A DNA stretch of 64,000 nt, from the NCBI GenBank assembly GCA_038049695.1, contig CP142457.1, positions 21,032,501 to 21,096,500 of the forward strand. The letters run 5' to 3'. The notes under the pieces are model-generated. The model was not told the origin of the DNA, did no database searches, and was given only the letters and a program-made list of their open reading frames with translations. Shown one piece after another: positions 36,786 through 47,821 of this stretch (the stretch's first letter is position 1; each line of letters starts with the position of its first letter). This DNA comes from Cinnamomum chago (lineage: Eukaryota > Streptophyta > Magnoliopsida > Laurales > Lauraceae). Made by a program: the position numbers and the translations under genes.

Positions 36786-37767
36786 TAAGCATGAAATAGA
36801 TGTTGGTTGTATGAGCCAAGGCAAAGGGAGATATGGGTTTTCCGTTTGCAATCTCAAAACGTCCTTTACCCCATCACTTCCTACTGATGATCAATAAAAA
36901 AACTCATGTATAAAATAGGAGGTGAATCGAGTTTCACCACAATCCAAGACCTCTCGCCTAGGGAATTAGGCTTTTATTTTACCAATTTTCATTGCAAAAT
37001 AGAATGTAGCCTTCATATGCTTGGGTCATGAATAAAAAAATTTCATGATTTTTTTCAAACAAAATGATTTCTACTTGAGACCAAGTAGAAATTGAAGTAT
37101 TCTTTTCAAACAAAATGCCCACTCCTTCTAGGTTATTTCTTTTTTTTTTTTTAAATAATATGATGCCCACTTCATGTGGGGTTGGCCTGGATGTTTGGTT
37201 ACTAAAAAGGGGATTGAGGAATGGGTCAATTTGAATGTACATCAATCAATGTGACAATTATTATTTTTCTTTGTTCTTCGTTAGAGAGATCTTCACTTTT
37301 TTTTTTCAAATGAGTCCTATCTGGACACTATCCTCTTGAATTTAATTATTAATTATCCTTTGAGTGTTTTTCTTGATTCACTTTTTTTCAAATAGTCCTA
37401 TTTGCCGATTATTTTTTAGTTTTATATGAAATTAGTTTAAATGAAGTTTATTTCTCTAATCGATATTTACTTTCAGTTTTAAGTGGGGTTTTCTTTCAAT
37501 GAATTAAAGGCTCGCGTTGGACACGGGCCCTAAAGCGCTAGTTTAAATTTAAAGGCAAGTGTATGGTTAAAATCCTAATCACTGGGGGTGATTAAGTTTG
37601 AGGAAATTTGTGTGGACTACGGACGATATGCATTAATTGACTGAGAATAAAACAATGTCCCTTAAGATATCTATACCCTTATAATAAAAAGGAAGAAAGT
37701 GTCATGCTTGGTTACCTGATTGATGAAGTCTCTACAGTTCGTGGGGCCCACTTAGATACAAATGGAG

Positions 37768-38278
37768 CACTACGTCAAAACAACCAAAAATCCATAGTCA
37801 TAGACTGTCGTTTTTTAAAAAAAGGACAGCTATAGCTGTTGTTTTTTGTGTCTCGATTTGGAGTGTAGCCTTTAAAAAATGATAGTCCTCATATGTGGTT
37901 TTTATTTTGAAAAAAACCACAGCCCAGTACTGTGGAAAATTTAGTTTCTAATATGACATTCATAGTCTGTTGTTTTTTTTAACTGAAGTTGTGTTTGTTT
38001 GAGATAAAAAAACGACAGTCAACGACTGTGGTTTTTTCTATTTTTCCTGAAAAAAATAAAATATTTCAAATATTAAACCTGTTTAGTATCAATAACAATC
38101 CATTTAAGCAATTCAAACAACCATATCCATCAACCATCTAAATCTCAAACATCCGCATATTAGCCATCCAAACAATACCCAAATAACAATATAATTTCAT
38201 TCATCAAAAGCACATGCATCCATATAATATGTCGCTCTAACTGTGTCTGTGTCGCTATTCACTCGTTTTGACGTAGTG
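37768..38278. mobile_element. CACTA-like short element
   Basis: CACTACGTCAAAAC at 37,768 is repeated exactly in inverted form at 38,265-38,278. Subterminal sequence at the left has repeated dyads around GACAGT, GACTGT and GTTTTTT, typical of CACTA elements. Flanking triplets (GAG and TCT) do not form a direct 3-bp duplication, so either a flank has changed or the two ends do not belong to one insertion event. A minus frame (38,391-38,197) runs through the right end and is preceded by an acceptor-like TTATAG; its origin is unknown. Confidence 0.5.
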
Positions 38279-40137
38279 TCTCCTAAATTTTCAGCCCCAT
38301 CTGTGTTATTATAACCTGAAGCTTCGTTCCCACCAGTAGAATGACCTATAATAAAAACCGCGCTACATGAGCATGCAATTCTCATTTCCAATACTACAAT
38401 TGAACAGAGTCATTGGGCATGGCAAAGAGAACAAAATCTTGAAATGCAAAACCATTTCTACATGAAGACATTTTTACACACAGAAATCTAAATATAGAGA
38501 TGGAAACAGCAAGAGAGCACTTACAATTAAAGGGATGAAAGGCAGCCACAGGTAGGAGTACCATCCTATTCAGATTTTACAATTCATTTAGTAACAAACA
38601 ACAACAAATATACAGATAATGATAATTATGATGAACTCTGCTTACCATGAGTGTTAAAGAGCAAGAAGATCACTGCAAAGAACTATATAGCAGGGCTGCA
38701 AAAATAGGAAACTTGATTTCAGGCCAAATAATCATCATCACAACAAAGTAAAATCTAAATGCCTTATTAAAGCACTGTCTTGAAACAACCAAAACTTGAA
38801 CCAACTCAGAAAGTAATTTGAATCTAGTATTTTAATTGACTCTGCTCTTCATTTTGACTCACTCAGACTCTAGATCTATCAAGTCCAATACTCCAAGTTG
38901 CTTAGGCTCAGCAAGTCAAACTGAGTTTTTCTAAAATGATGATCAAAAGATTAAATGAAAATATTAGTGTTAAAAGAAATTATTTGGTGGTTATTTAAAA
39001 GGAGAATAAGAAAAATTAATTAAGCCAAGTTCCACAAAAGAACATCAAAAGTCCAGGGACGGTACATGAACATCTCTAATTTTTTTCAATTCAACCAATG
39101 ATGTTGGTAGTAGTTGCAAAGAAATGGGAAAGTCTATAATGCCACTAGAGTATAAAATAACTAAAGTGAAAAGGGGAGATTCCCAATTATGTGGGGAAAG
39201 TAGACTTTTAATGGGGATTTTCAATTTTCATATTTTACCATAAAAGCAACCGTAATAGTGATGAGTAACACAAAAGATTCAAGCCATACATCTCAAACAC
39301 AGAGATATGAAGTACCAAAAAAAAAGTAAGTTTTTTTAGATCAATTTTATAAATAACAACATTTCTGGAGTGCGACTTAGTTGGATTCACACATTTTTGT
39401 TTCGGATCATGACAAAATTCAAGGAGAAAGTGCATGCAGTGCGTAGCTGAGTTATAATTTAAACATTCTAGATACAAAGAGGTATGATTATGAATGATGA
39501 TAACTCTTCAGCAGTATGCAATATTCTGTGATCATGCTTGTGAAGAATGCAATGTTATAGGTAAATTTAGTTAGTTGCATGTGTGCCATTCAAGCGTTTG
39601 TATGAAGCCATGGAGCTGGACTAGCCTCAATTAATGTGAGTTTATCATGTCAGTGAACTTGGACCCAACTCATACCGGATTTTTATCGATTGATTTTTTT
39701 TTCTTTTTTTTGCTGAAGCTCTGTTGGATCATTTGATTATTCAGATTTTGAAGGACCCATTTTTTTTTTTTTTTATCTTTCTACAATTGGGAAAGGAAGA
39801 TTTTCACCTACAAGCAGACTGCATATGCACATTATGGGGTTTGGGCCGTTTGTCTTTTTTTTTTTTTTACAACCCTTCCGTTCGGCCTCGGATGGTTTTA
39901 AATTGAACAAAAATAAAAAAGTTACACATAATACATGACAAAAAGACCTCAAGATCAATTTGTGAGTTATTGTCCAAGAGCATCATGTCTGCTCGAACAT
40001 GAACTTCTGCTTGTGCGAATTTCTCTTTTTCTCTCTTGTTTCGTTCTTCAAACTCCTTCAATGCCTCTGTCATGAGTTTAGAATGGCCTTATTATGTGTA
40101 TGGATGGGTGGGAATTAGTTTCGATTGACAGTAATCT
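38279..40137. other. Spacer, no gene recognised
   Basis: AT-rich non-coding sequence with several long T runs (39,697-39,870). No conserved protein motif is seen on either strand apart from the unassigned minus frame ending at 38,391. Confidence 0.4.
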
Positions 40138-40741
40138 TTGAGAATCATCACTCTTTTAACAAGGATTGCTTTTGTGCAAATCCAAGAAAATTACTGGTTT
40201 ATGTGCCATAGATGTTTCAAAATTCTGGTCAGAATCTTGCACTACATCAAGGGCACTATGGGCTATGGACTTTGGATCTTATCTCAATCATCACTTGGGC
40301 TTTATGCTTTTTCAGATGCAAATTGGGCTAGTTGCCCAATCACATGTCGATCTACAACAGGGTACTGTGTTTATTTAGGCTCTAACTGCATCTCTTTACA
40401 TCAAAGGAATGAACCAATGTCGCACGGTCAAGTGCCGAGGCCGAATATTGAGCTCTAGCTTCAACAACTGCTTAAATTGTATGGATTACCTATATTGTTT
40501 GAGACATTGGGCTTTATCTACCACCAACACCGCCAATTCTCTTTTGTGAGAATCTCAGTGCACTCTACATGACTGTTAATCTAGTCTTCCATGCATGGAC
40601 AAAACATATTGAAATAGATTATCATTTTGTCAACAAAAAAATAAAAAAGTTACTTGAGGCACTTTGATCACGCGCATTGTCTCCTCCATTGAACAAATTG
40701 CTAATCGCTTCACAAAGCCTTTGCCGAAGAAAGGCCATTAT
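40138..40741 (+). pseudogene. Ty1-copia pol relic (RNase H region)
   Basis: One frame gives LHYIKGTMGYGLW, then LGLYAFSDANWASCPITCRS, TTGYCVYLGSNCIS. After a frame change it continues SAEAEY, with a stop in place of R, and ALASTTA. Later blocks match LFCDNLSALYMTVN, HARTKHIEIDYHFV-like and EQIADIFTKPLPK in broken frames. This is the C-terminal RNase H part of a copia polyprotein. Stops and frameshifts show that it is dead. The frame resumes at 42,135 beyond a Helitron. Confidence 0.85.
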
Positions 40742-42134
40742 TATATATTATAGACGTAGGCATCGATTTTGAAATTGGAGTCTGATTTCGCAATCAATTG
40801 CAAAATTGGACTCTAATATCAAATCAATTTCAAGAGATAAGCTCTATCAATCAATTCAGAGTCCACTTTTGTTAAGCTTCTTTGTGTGAATTCAAATTTT
40901 AATATATATCTATTATGGATAGGTGATTAAATAGTCCAGATGAAAAATCCACCTTGCTTAATAACTCTATCCAACCAAGTTAAAATGAGTCTTCTTTAGG
41001 CGGATTTAGAATTTTAATATATCTATTATGGTTAGAAAATCCTTAATGTTTGTGATTTTTAAAAGTAGATCATTGATAGTGATTTATCATATGGGCTCCA
41101 TATACAATAAACTTTTTAAAAGTGGGTCTCATATTCTAATTCCTAAAGATGGGGCTACATGCAATTTTGCAATTGATTATTTGATTTCGATTTTAATATT
41201 GACTTTATTTTATCTTCTTTCTAAAAAATAGAGATATATCTTATATGCTAGGATTTTTCTTATAAAGAGATTCATTTAAATAGAATTCATAATATATATC
41301 TTATCTTTTGGATTGCCTTGTAATTGATTAAGAAAGTTGCATATAGTAACTAAAAGATTCTGTGTCGAGTGATATGTATACAGAGCAAGTTATATTGCAA
41401 CTTTGCAAGGCACCCAAGTTCCCAGTTCGGAAAGAAATAAATGTCAAATCTTGATCAAGGACCTTTTCTTTCTACCTTTTTTTTATTCATCCCTTCTGTG
41501 TACCCTGTAAAATCCAAACTACTCAAGTTCAAAATTATCATATATATTGGCGCCCTGCGTTCAAATGGGATTTTGGCCCTTTCCACAGAAGTGAAATGTT
41601 TCAAAGTTATTTTAAAGAAAATATAAAAACAAAAGAGATTCTTACAAGAAGATATAAAGACCTCCAGTAATTATCAAATAAAGATAAGATTTGAACTTTT
41701 GTCAAAGAAGCATAGCCCACTTTTAGATCGGCCCAACCATGCCATGTCGTACCCCAATTAGGCCAGGCAATGCCACCCACGAGCTGGCCCACATGCCCAT
41801 CCAAATCTTATATTTTTAAATTTGTTTATATAAATTAAAAGAGACTTTATGGGCTTTTAGGGTTTTCAACTTGAAATAAAGTTGAAATTACTAAAATAAA
41901 TACATAAACATTGATGTTAAATTATATAAGACTTGGAGTTTCATACTCATTCTTATAAAAAATAATATTTACTTTGGATAAATGCCGAGCTGGGCCATGC
42001 TTCGAACCATAATAAATGGTATCTTTATTTATTTTATATTTATTTTCTCATTAATTAATATCTCATAAAATAGCCACAAATTGGACGTATTTTTATTTCT
42101 AGGCCTGGGCTTAGCGCGGGCATGTTTTGCTAGT
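40742..42134 (+). mobile_element. Second non-autonomous Helitron, 1.4 kb
   Basis: The 3' end has a hairpin GCCTGGGC-TTA-GCGCGGGC (42,103-42,121; 7 of 8 pairs, one of them G-T) and then CTAGT at 42,130-42,134, followed by T. The 5' end is near 40,742-40,750, beginning TTATTATATATTATAG after an A; the exact base is uncertain because the target is TTA-rich. The copia relic stops on the left within its KPLPK block and resumes on the right at LLRAKLGV, so the insertion split one gene. No Rep/helicase frame is seen. Degenerate GGTGGGCCC-type units occur at about 41,060-41,160. Confidence 0.68.
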
Positions 42135-42196
42135 TATTTATTAAGGGCCAAGCTTGGCGTGTTGTTTGCAGCATCCTCCAATTCGAGGGGGAGTAT
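42135..42196 (+). pseudogene. Ty1-copia pol C-terminus and polypurine tract
   Basis: TTATTAAGGGCCAAGCTTGG encodes LLRAKLG, then V, the usual end of copia integrase/RNase H polyproteins. The polypurine tract CGAGGGGGAG follows at 42,184-42,193. It is the continuation of the relic ending at 40,741. Confidence 0.75.
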
Positions 42197-42850
42197 CAAG
42201 GACTGCAAGTCAGCAGTCTCAACGAGCTCAACCCACTTATGATAACTCAACTCACTATGGTTCAGACCAACCCACTTGTAATGACTTGGGTCACCATAAT
42301 TTAGCCTAATTGATTTACGCCCCAGCTCATCAGAGTTATACAAATGTGGCACCCAAAATTTCCAAGATATCAATCAACTCATGTGCACTGAATTTGAGTA
42401 AAAGAAAGGAAAGAGATCTTATGATTTCCCATTCAAAATCATCACATCAAATCCATAACATGGGCAATCTCAAGGCTCTTTCTCAGCCTGATAAAGTGAA
42501 AGATATCTCCAAACTCAGCGAACTTAGATTGTGGAGAAAACTAGGAATGAAATCAATCATCCATCACAACAGTGGATGGATTTCTAGAAGAGAAAAAAAA
42601 AACAAAATAGTGGATGGATCCAACCCATCTTAATCAGATACACATGCGAAGATGGAAAAAAGATGACATGTAGAGATCCTATGATATCTGGACGGTCCTA
42701 TACTTGGACTTCTTGTGCGATATTTCTTATATTCTCTGTACATGTGAAAACATCTATAAATACAAATAAAGTGAAATGAGTCAGCACCATGAAATTGAGA
42801 AAGGTGAATGACTCTAATTAGCATCTACCAGTGATTGTCTAAGAATATTG
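42194..42850 (+). mobile_element. Probable degraded 3' LTR of the copia relic
   Basis: It follows the polypurine tract directly. The first bases (TATCAAGG) may be a mutated TGTCAAGG. A TATA-like CTATAAATACA is at about 42,750-42,760, about 100 bp before the presumed end. The right edge is a guess. Confidence 0.4.
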
Positions 42851-43790
42851 AAAACCTAGATTAAGGGCCTTCATGCTTGAGTTACATTTATATTTGAGAG
42901 TCTACTTAGTCATATACCGTTTAATAGCCCCACTTTTATACTTAAAAATACTTATTTTGATGCCTTTTATCCAATTATACTAATGCACTCCACATCTGAT
43001 TTCAGATCCGGATGCAGAACCAAATCTGTTCTTTAGGTTGATGACAGAACCAGTTTACAACTCATAGCTTTTGTGTTGGAACAAGATGCACACCTATAAA
43101 GAAGGATCATGGGCAAAAATGTAAATATATGATAGCACGTTAAATGATTTTTGTCATAAATATTCCAAATAGAGGAAGTTCCATAGACATGAACAAAAAA
43201 TCTTTACAAGCACAATCTCTTTTAGGTGAGTGAGTACATTGAGCTTTTCTATCTCATTCTCCCTTGCAGAAAGAGTGACTTTAGCTCATACTTTAGTAAA
43301 GTACATTTTTTAAATATTTGTCTGTTTTGCTATTTGTGACCAAAAATTGAATAATGTGTCACATATTAAAAATGGGCATCGCGAATAGTCGTTAAAACTT
43401 AATTTGGTATTTTTGATGAGAAATGACAACCTTTTTGAAGAAAATTGACTATTCAAGAGTTACCTTTTAGACAAACCTTAAACTTAATATTCTTTTCCTA
43501 ATTAGATGGTTGCATGACTTAATAATATATAACCAGCTCTTTCATTTTCACTCATTTTTATTCTTTTATATATAAGAATTTATTGGACTGTTGAATCGAT
43601 CGTTTACCGACCCGAATGGACTTTTGACCATTAAATTTTTGGGGCCCAGAAAGAGATGATAGAAATCACGGTTGAGGCTGATTTTTTGCAGAGAGGAGGG
43701 TCCCAATGATTCCTTGAAATCCCCCCACCCATCCCCATTTGGGTCCCTAGATGGGCCCAACCAAATACGCTTGACCTTAGGAGAGCCTTG
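42851..43790. other. Spacer, no gene seen
   Basis: AT-rich non-coding DNA without recognisable motifs. Confidence 0.4.
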
Positions 43791-43791
43791 C

Positions 43792-43829
43792 CCATATACA
43801 TGTACATGTACATATATATATATATATAT
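43792..43829. repeat. TA/TG-rich microsatellite
   Basis: ATGTACATGTACAT runs into a (TA)n stretch. A second short (TA)n is at 43,914-43,930. Confidence 0.85.
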
Positions 43830-43838
43830 GAGAGATGC

Positions 43839-44054
43839 TCCTATGAGAGTTGCCCTTACCTTACTACGAGAGATAAGGTGGGGCCCCTCACATTCATATA
43901 CAATGCCAACAACTTATATATATATATATGAGAGAGATATCTCTTACCTTATATGAGAGATAGGAGTGGGGGCCCTCACATTTAACTTGTTAGCATTGGA
44001 TATGGATGTGAGGGCCCCCACCTTATCTCTCAGGTGAGAGAAACTCTCATAGGA
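43839..44054. repeat. Hairpin MITE with arms of about 70 bp
   Basis: The left arm (43,839-43,912) starts TCCTATGAGAGTT and contains GAGAGATAAGGTGGGGCCCC. The right arm (43,987-44,054) is its inverted copy. Between them is a third partial copy in left-arm orientation (about 43,932-43,986). The whole 216 bp can fold on itself. TSD not identified. Confidence 0.7.
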
Positions 44055-44358
44055 AGTGGGGAGCGCTATATGGCGCTCGGGCGTTTTATAAAGCAAAACA
44101 ACCCATAGAGGAACGAATGAGGAAGAGGTGACGTGGAGTCATTAATGACAATAATGTTTCTTTCCTACTTTTTCTCCTTTCTAAATGACATTAATAACTT
44201 TCTATCAAGAAAGACAAGTCTTCTTCCCTATTTTTTCTCTTTTCAACAAGAAAGTCTTTCCATATGCAAATAAATTAGGGGCTTTTGGCCGTAGGTCCCT
44301 CATCATTTGCTTTTATAGCCTAAGGTCCACAACATTTTATCGTACTGGCAGCAGTCCT
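44055..44358. other. Spacer before the giant element
   Basis: Non-coding. It has a near-perfect palindrome GAGCGCTATATGGCGCTC at 44,061-44,078. Confidence 0.5.
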
Positions 44359-45307
44359 TGTAGACACCTCATTTGGCCCCCTATGATAGCCTTAAACACT
44401 TATCATATATAATGATGCCCCCATTCCACCCATAATTGAATGGTTAATGGCATAATTCAGATTAATTAATGACGATGAAGATGCTTGTTGATAATTTTAG
44501 ACTTAGTTTGGCATTCTATAGAAATTTGTGAGAGAAAAGGCCAAATCACGTTGAGATATCGAGTTCAACCCACTACTCATACAAGGAATGGACTACAACA
44601 CTACCCAACCCCCTTCCAGACTTACATAGAACACACTCAGGTTGTTCCTAAAGAAATTACACTTGGTTTGCCTAAGCACGATATGATTAGCATGAATTAG
44701 GAGGTTAGAATCATTGCTCCAAGTATCCCTTAGTCTTCTTGACCTATGACCATTAGGATGTATGAATCAAAATATTCTACGTTCCGAGAGCTTTCCGACG
44801 ATATTTGGAACGTCCAATTCTGACAACCGGATCAAAAGATATGGCCCTTGGAAGACTACACAAGTGGTCCCGCACCAGGGACACACTTGGGCGCCAATAT
44901 AGGTGCGCCCAAGTCCCAAACTGCACTTGGGAGCACACACAGGTGTGCCCAGGTCCCAAGGTCACACTTGGGCACACACACAGGTGCGCCCAAGTCCCTG
45001 GTTGCCCTAGAAAGCACTTTAGTGCATATTTAGGTTGGTTTCGCTCCACTCTTCATAGTTCCGACCCAATATCAACCCAGAGAACAATCCAAAACCAAAC
45101 CCCAAGCCCATTCGACTCAAAAAATGACATGGGCAAACATGGGCGCTCCTTTGTGTGCGCCCAAGTTCTAAAAATCCACTTGGGCGCCCCCACAAGTGCG
45201 CCTAAGTCCAGTTTCCTCTGTTTCGGTCTGAATTTGTTCCGAAAACAATCCGAACCGAATCTGTAGCCCACTTAGCCCCAAAACAGAACATGGGCGCACC
45301 TGTATGT
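44359..45307 (+). mobile_element. Giant LTR copy A, first part
   Basis: It starts TGTAGACACCTCATTTGG and aligns with the minus strand from 23,037. The first 949 bp are here; the rest is after the nested element, at 53,208-57,662, giving a 5,404-bp LTR. Five to six palindromic units of the type CACTTGGGCGC, short spacer, GCGCCCAAGT are at about 44,883, 44,924, 44,963, 45,142, 45,177 and 45,288. The last is cut in its middle by the nested element. Confidence 0.8.
45303..45307. repeat. Target-site duplication TATGT, left copy
   Basis: An exact copy is at 53,203-53,207. It lies at the centre of a palindromic unit of the host LTR. Confidence 0.95.
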
Positions 45308-47216
45308 TGAAAGTCCGCTATGGATCCTAACCCTAGAGGGGGGGTGAATAGGGTGAGCTACAACTATGACTAATTATGACCAATTTTAACTTCTTAGCAT
45401 AAACTAGTCACATGTGATGATTAACAAACAAAATGCGGAAGCTAATACAAATACAATCACCACATAGCATGCACCACAACACCAATGTTTATAGTGGTTC
45501 GGCCAACGTGCCTACATCCACTACCGGCTTGTGTCTCCAACACCCCACCGGATTCCACTAAGTATGCTTTTTACTAGGCTAAGCAATAACCCTTACAATG
45601 TGCTTTTCTAGGCTAAGCAATAACCTTACAAGATGCTTTTCAAAGGCTAAGCAATAACCTTACAAGATGCTTTTCAAAGGCTAAGCAATAACCTTACAAG
45701 TTGCTTTTCTTAGGCTTAGCAATAACCTTTACAAATATAGTTTTCTCAAAGAAAGTGTCTTAACAAAAGAACACTCTAAGAGATTACAATTTAAGCTCAA
45801 TGGAATTGCCTCTTGAATAGGCTAATATGAAAGTGAAAACTAAACTCACACAAACACTCTATGAATGCAAAGATGTATGCTTATGAGGTGTGTGTGTGAT
45901 GGCTTCAATCAAGTTCAAAAGGAAGGCTTAATCAAATATATTGCTTAAAGCAATTCAAAGTTTAAAGCTCATAAAAGATTGATTGAAGTCTTATGCAAAT
46001 CACATGTATGAAATTCAACTTGTTTATGACATGAAAATCAAGGACTAACAAGTTGTATGAAAATGGCTAAATTAGAACATGTGATGCATGTGCATGTTGT
46101 TTTCAAAACCAAATTAATTTAACTAATGCTTAAATGAATGAAAACAACAAACAATGTTTCAACCAAGTAAAAGACTCATGCTATGAAAGAAAAACAAGGA
46201 TTTTGTCTAAGCATGATTAATAAAGTTAACAACTTGGATTGAAAACAAAGGTGAAGAATCCAATCTTAATTAGACCAAAGATTAGAAGAAGAATGGATTC
46301 AACACATCATAGTTATTATGCTAAATATCATATACCAATAGTTTAAACAAAGCACATAACTATGATTAATAAAGGTAGAGCTTACTTGGTGGTTTAACTT
46401 AATAATCCAAGCTTTAGCTCTCCTAATTGCCTCCTAGCCTTTCCAACTTCATCCCCTTTCAATGGCTCCAAAATGCACTCAAAGGTTCAAGTTTCAAGCC
46501 TTGAAAAAGGTTGGAAATGAATGGACTTTATAGCCAAAAAGTTGCCAACGGCTAGTTCTCGGTCGACCTAGACACAGGTCTCGGTCGACCGAGAAAGCAC
46601 AACGGTCATATTTCTGACCGTTGGCCTGAAACAGTTCAAAAACTGTCCATTTGCCCTGCAGTGTTCTCGGTCGACCGAGACACAGGGCTCGGTCGACTGA
46701 CGACACTGTCGGGCGAGTCCCTGGGCCAAAATTCCAACTTTTTCCATTTTCAAAGTTTTTCTTTGGTGGATCTTTTGGCCACTAAATCAAGCTTAAATAA
46801 CATGTTTTAAGGTATTCTAAGAAGTTTAAAAACATGAGAAACACAAAGCCTAAAATGATTCACAAGATTAAAACCAAAGGCTAGCTTGATTTGAATACAA
46901 CTCTTTTCAAATGAAATTGCATACAAAATGATTCTTTTTGTGAAGAATGTATGCAAGACTTAAACCTAAATACACAAGATGATTTTCCAAATGTAGTGCA
47001 CAAGGAAATAGGTTTTCAAAAGAGTTTTGGGTTCTAAAACCAATGCATCCAAGTTTAAAACCAAAACATGCATAAAACAAAAGCTTTTCCAAATCTTAAA
47101 AGCTATGCATGGGTAAAACTAGATTTCAAGAATTTTAAATCAATGCATGTGTGTGAATTCAAAAGATGCCAATATGCAAATGCATCCATCAAATTGCAAA
47201 TACAAAAGACCTAACA
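45308..47216 (-). repeat. Left LTR (3' LTR of the minus-strand element)
   Basis: 1,909 bp, starting TGAAAGTCCGC and ending AAGACCTAACA. It differs from the right copy at 46,342 (T against A), 46,477 (A against T) and 46,698 (T against C) as far as I could see. Confidence 0.93.
46555..46703. repeat. GGTCGACC palindrome array, left LTR
   Basis: Four units of the CTCGGTCGACCGAG type lie at about 46,558, 46,580, 46,674 and 46,688. The first and fourth are imperfect. A separate inverted pair AACGGTCA/TGACCGTT lies between the two sets. TATA-like CTATAAAG (minus strand) is at about 46,526-46,533, directly downstream of the array in the direction of transcription. Confidence 0.8.
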
Positions 47217-47217
47217 A

Positions 47218-47817
47218 TCTCCCCCTTTGCAATTTGATGGCAACTTACTCATCATAGAATTTTCACACAAAGTCTTTAGCTCCCCCTTAGCTTGACAAGT
47301 CTTGAAATCTTGTTGGATGCTTCTTCTCTTAGCTTGGGCTCTTGGGCTCTTTTCTTCAATCTTCTTGATGCTTGGTGCTTGATCATTCTTCAAGCTTTCT
47401 TCTCATCTTCCTCTCTTTGGCCAAGCATCTTCTTTAGCTCCAAGCTTTCTTTCTTCTATTTGCTCTCCCCCTTTGACCATGCCTCTCTCTCTTGAGAACT
47501 TGAAAGCTTTCTCCCCCTTTGATGGATAGGAGATCTTCGAGTACTTGAACTCTCGAACTCTCTCCCCCTTTGAAGAGTAGGAGATCTTTGAGTCACACTT
47601 GAACTCTCTCTCCCCCTTTGACATTAAATTGCAAAGGTACCTACACACATGAGACAAGAAGAATACCTTTAGTAGCACCTGTTAACAAATGTAATCGAAA
47701 ATGAAATACATAACAGGCTATCATGTATGTAAGTTAACTCTAAGGGCTCATTAGCATTCCAAGGGTGAATTTGATCAAAACTAATTCTTCCTATGAAGGT
47801 TTACACTCCCCCTCAAT
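47218..47817 (-). promoter_or_regulatory. Multiplied polypurine tracts next to the 3' LTR
   Basis: On the minus strand CAAAGGGGGAGA or close variants occur at about 47,218 (the tract directly beside the LTR), 47,279, 47,464, 47,510, 47,561, 47,610 and 47,806. The polypurine tract primes plus-strand DNA synthesis. Multiplication of it upstream of the 3' LTR is a described Sirevirus trait. Frames here are artefacts of the repeats. Confidence 0.75.
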
Positions 47818-47821
47818 CCAT

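Larger units (their letters stand above)
35821..37542 (+). mobile_element. Non-autonomous Helitron, 1.7 kb
   Basis: The 3' end has a hairpin at 37,509-37,529 (GGCTCGCGT, loop, ACACGGGCC; 8 of 9 pairs) and then CTAGT at 37,538-37,542, followed by T. The 5' end begins TTTTATATATATAAAAGC after an A. Insertion between A and T with no duplication is the Helitron rule. The host inverted repeat is interrupted at exactly these bases and continues on both sides, so the borders are independently confirmed. The 5' end has TT where Helitrons have TC, probably a mutation. No Rep/helicase is present. Confidence 0.75.
34185..37590. mobile_element. MULE-like element with long inverted repeats, split by a Helitron
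   Basis: An inverted repeat of at least 130 bp joins 34,185-34,325 to 35,700-35,820. The outer part of the right arm is found only after 37,542 (TTAAATTTAAAGGCAAGTGT against the left arm's ACACTTGCCTTTAGAATTA), because a Helitron separates the two pieces. Shared blocks include GAAATGCCCCTCGTTGTGG and CTTGCTTTAT. Without the Helitron the element is about 1.7 kb. No transposase is seen and the TSD could not be fixed, so assignment to MULE rests on arm length only. Confidence 0.6.

Noticed and set aside
47403-47678. Minus frame of 91 codons with repeated SKGERVREFKYSKISY-type residues
   Set aside because: It is made by the repeated polypurine tracts and their flanks, not by a gene.
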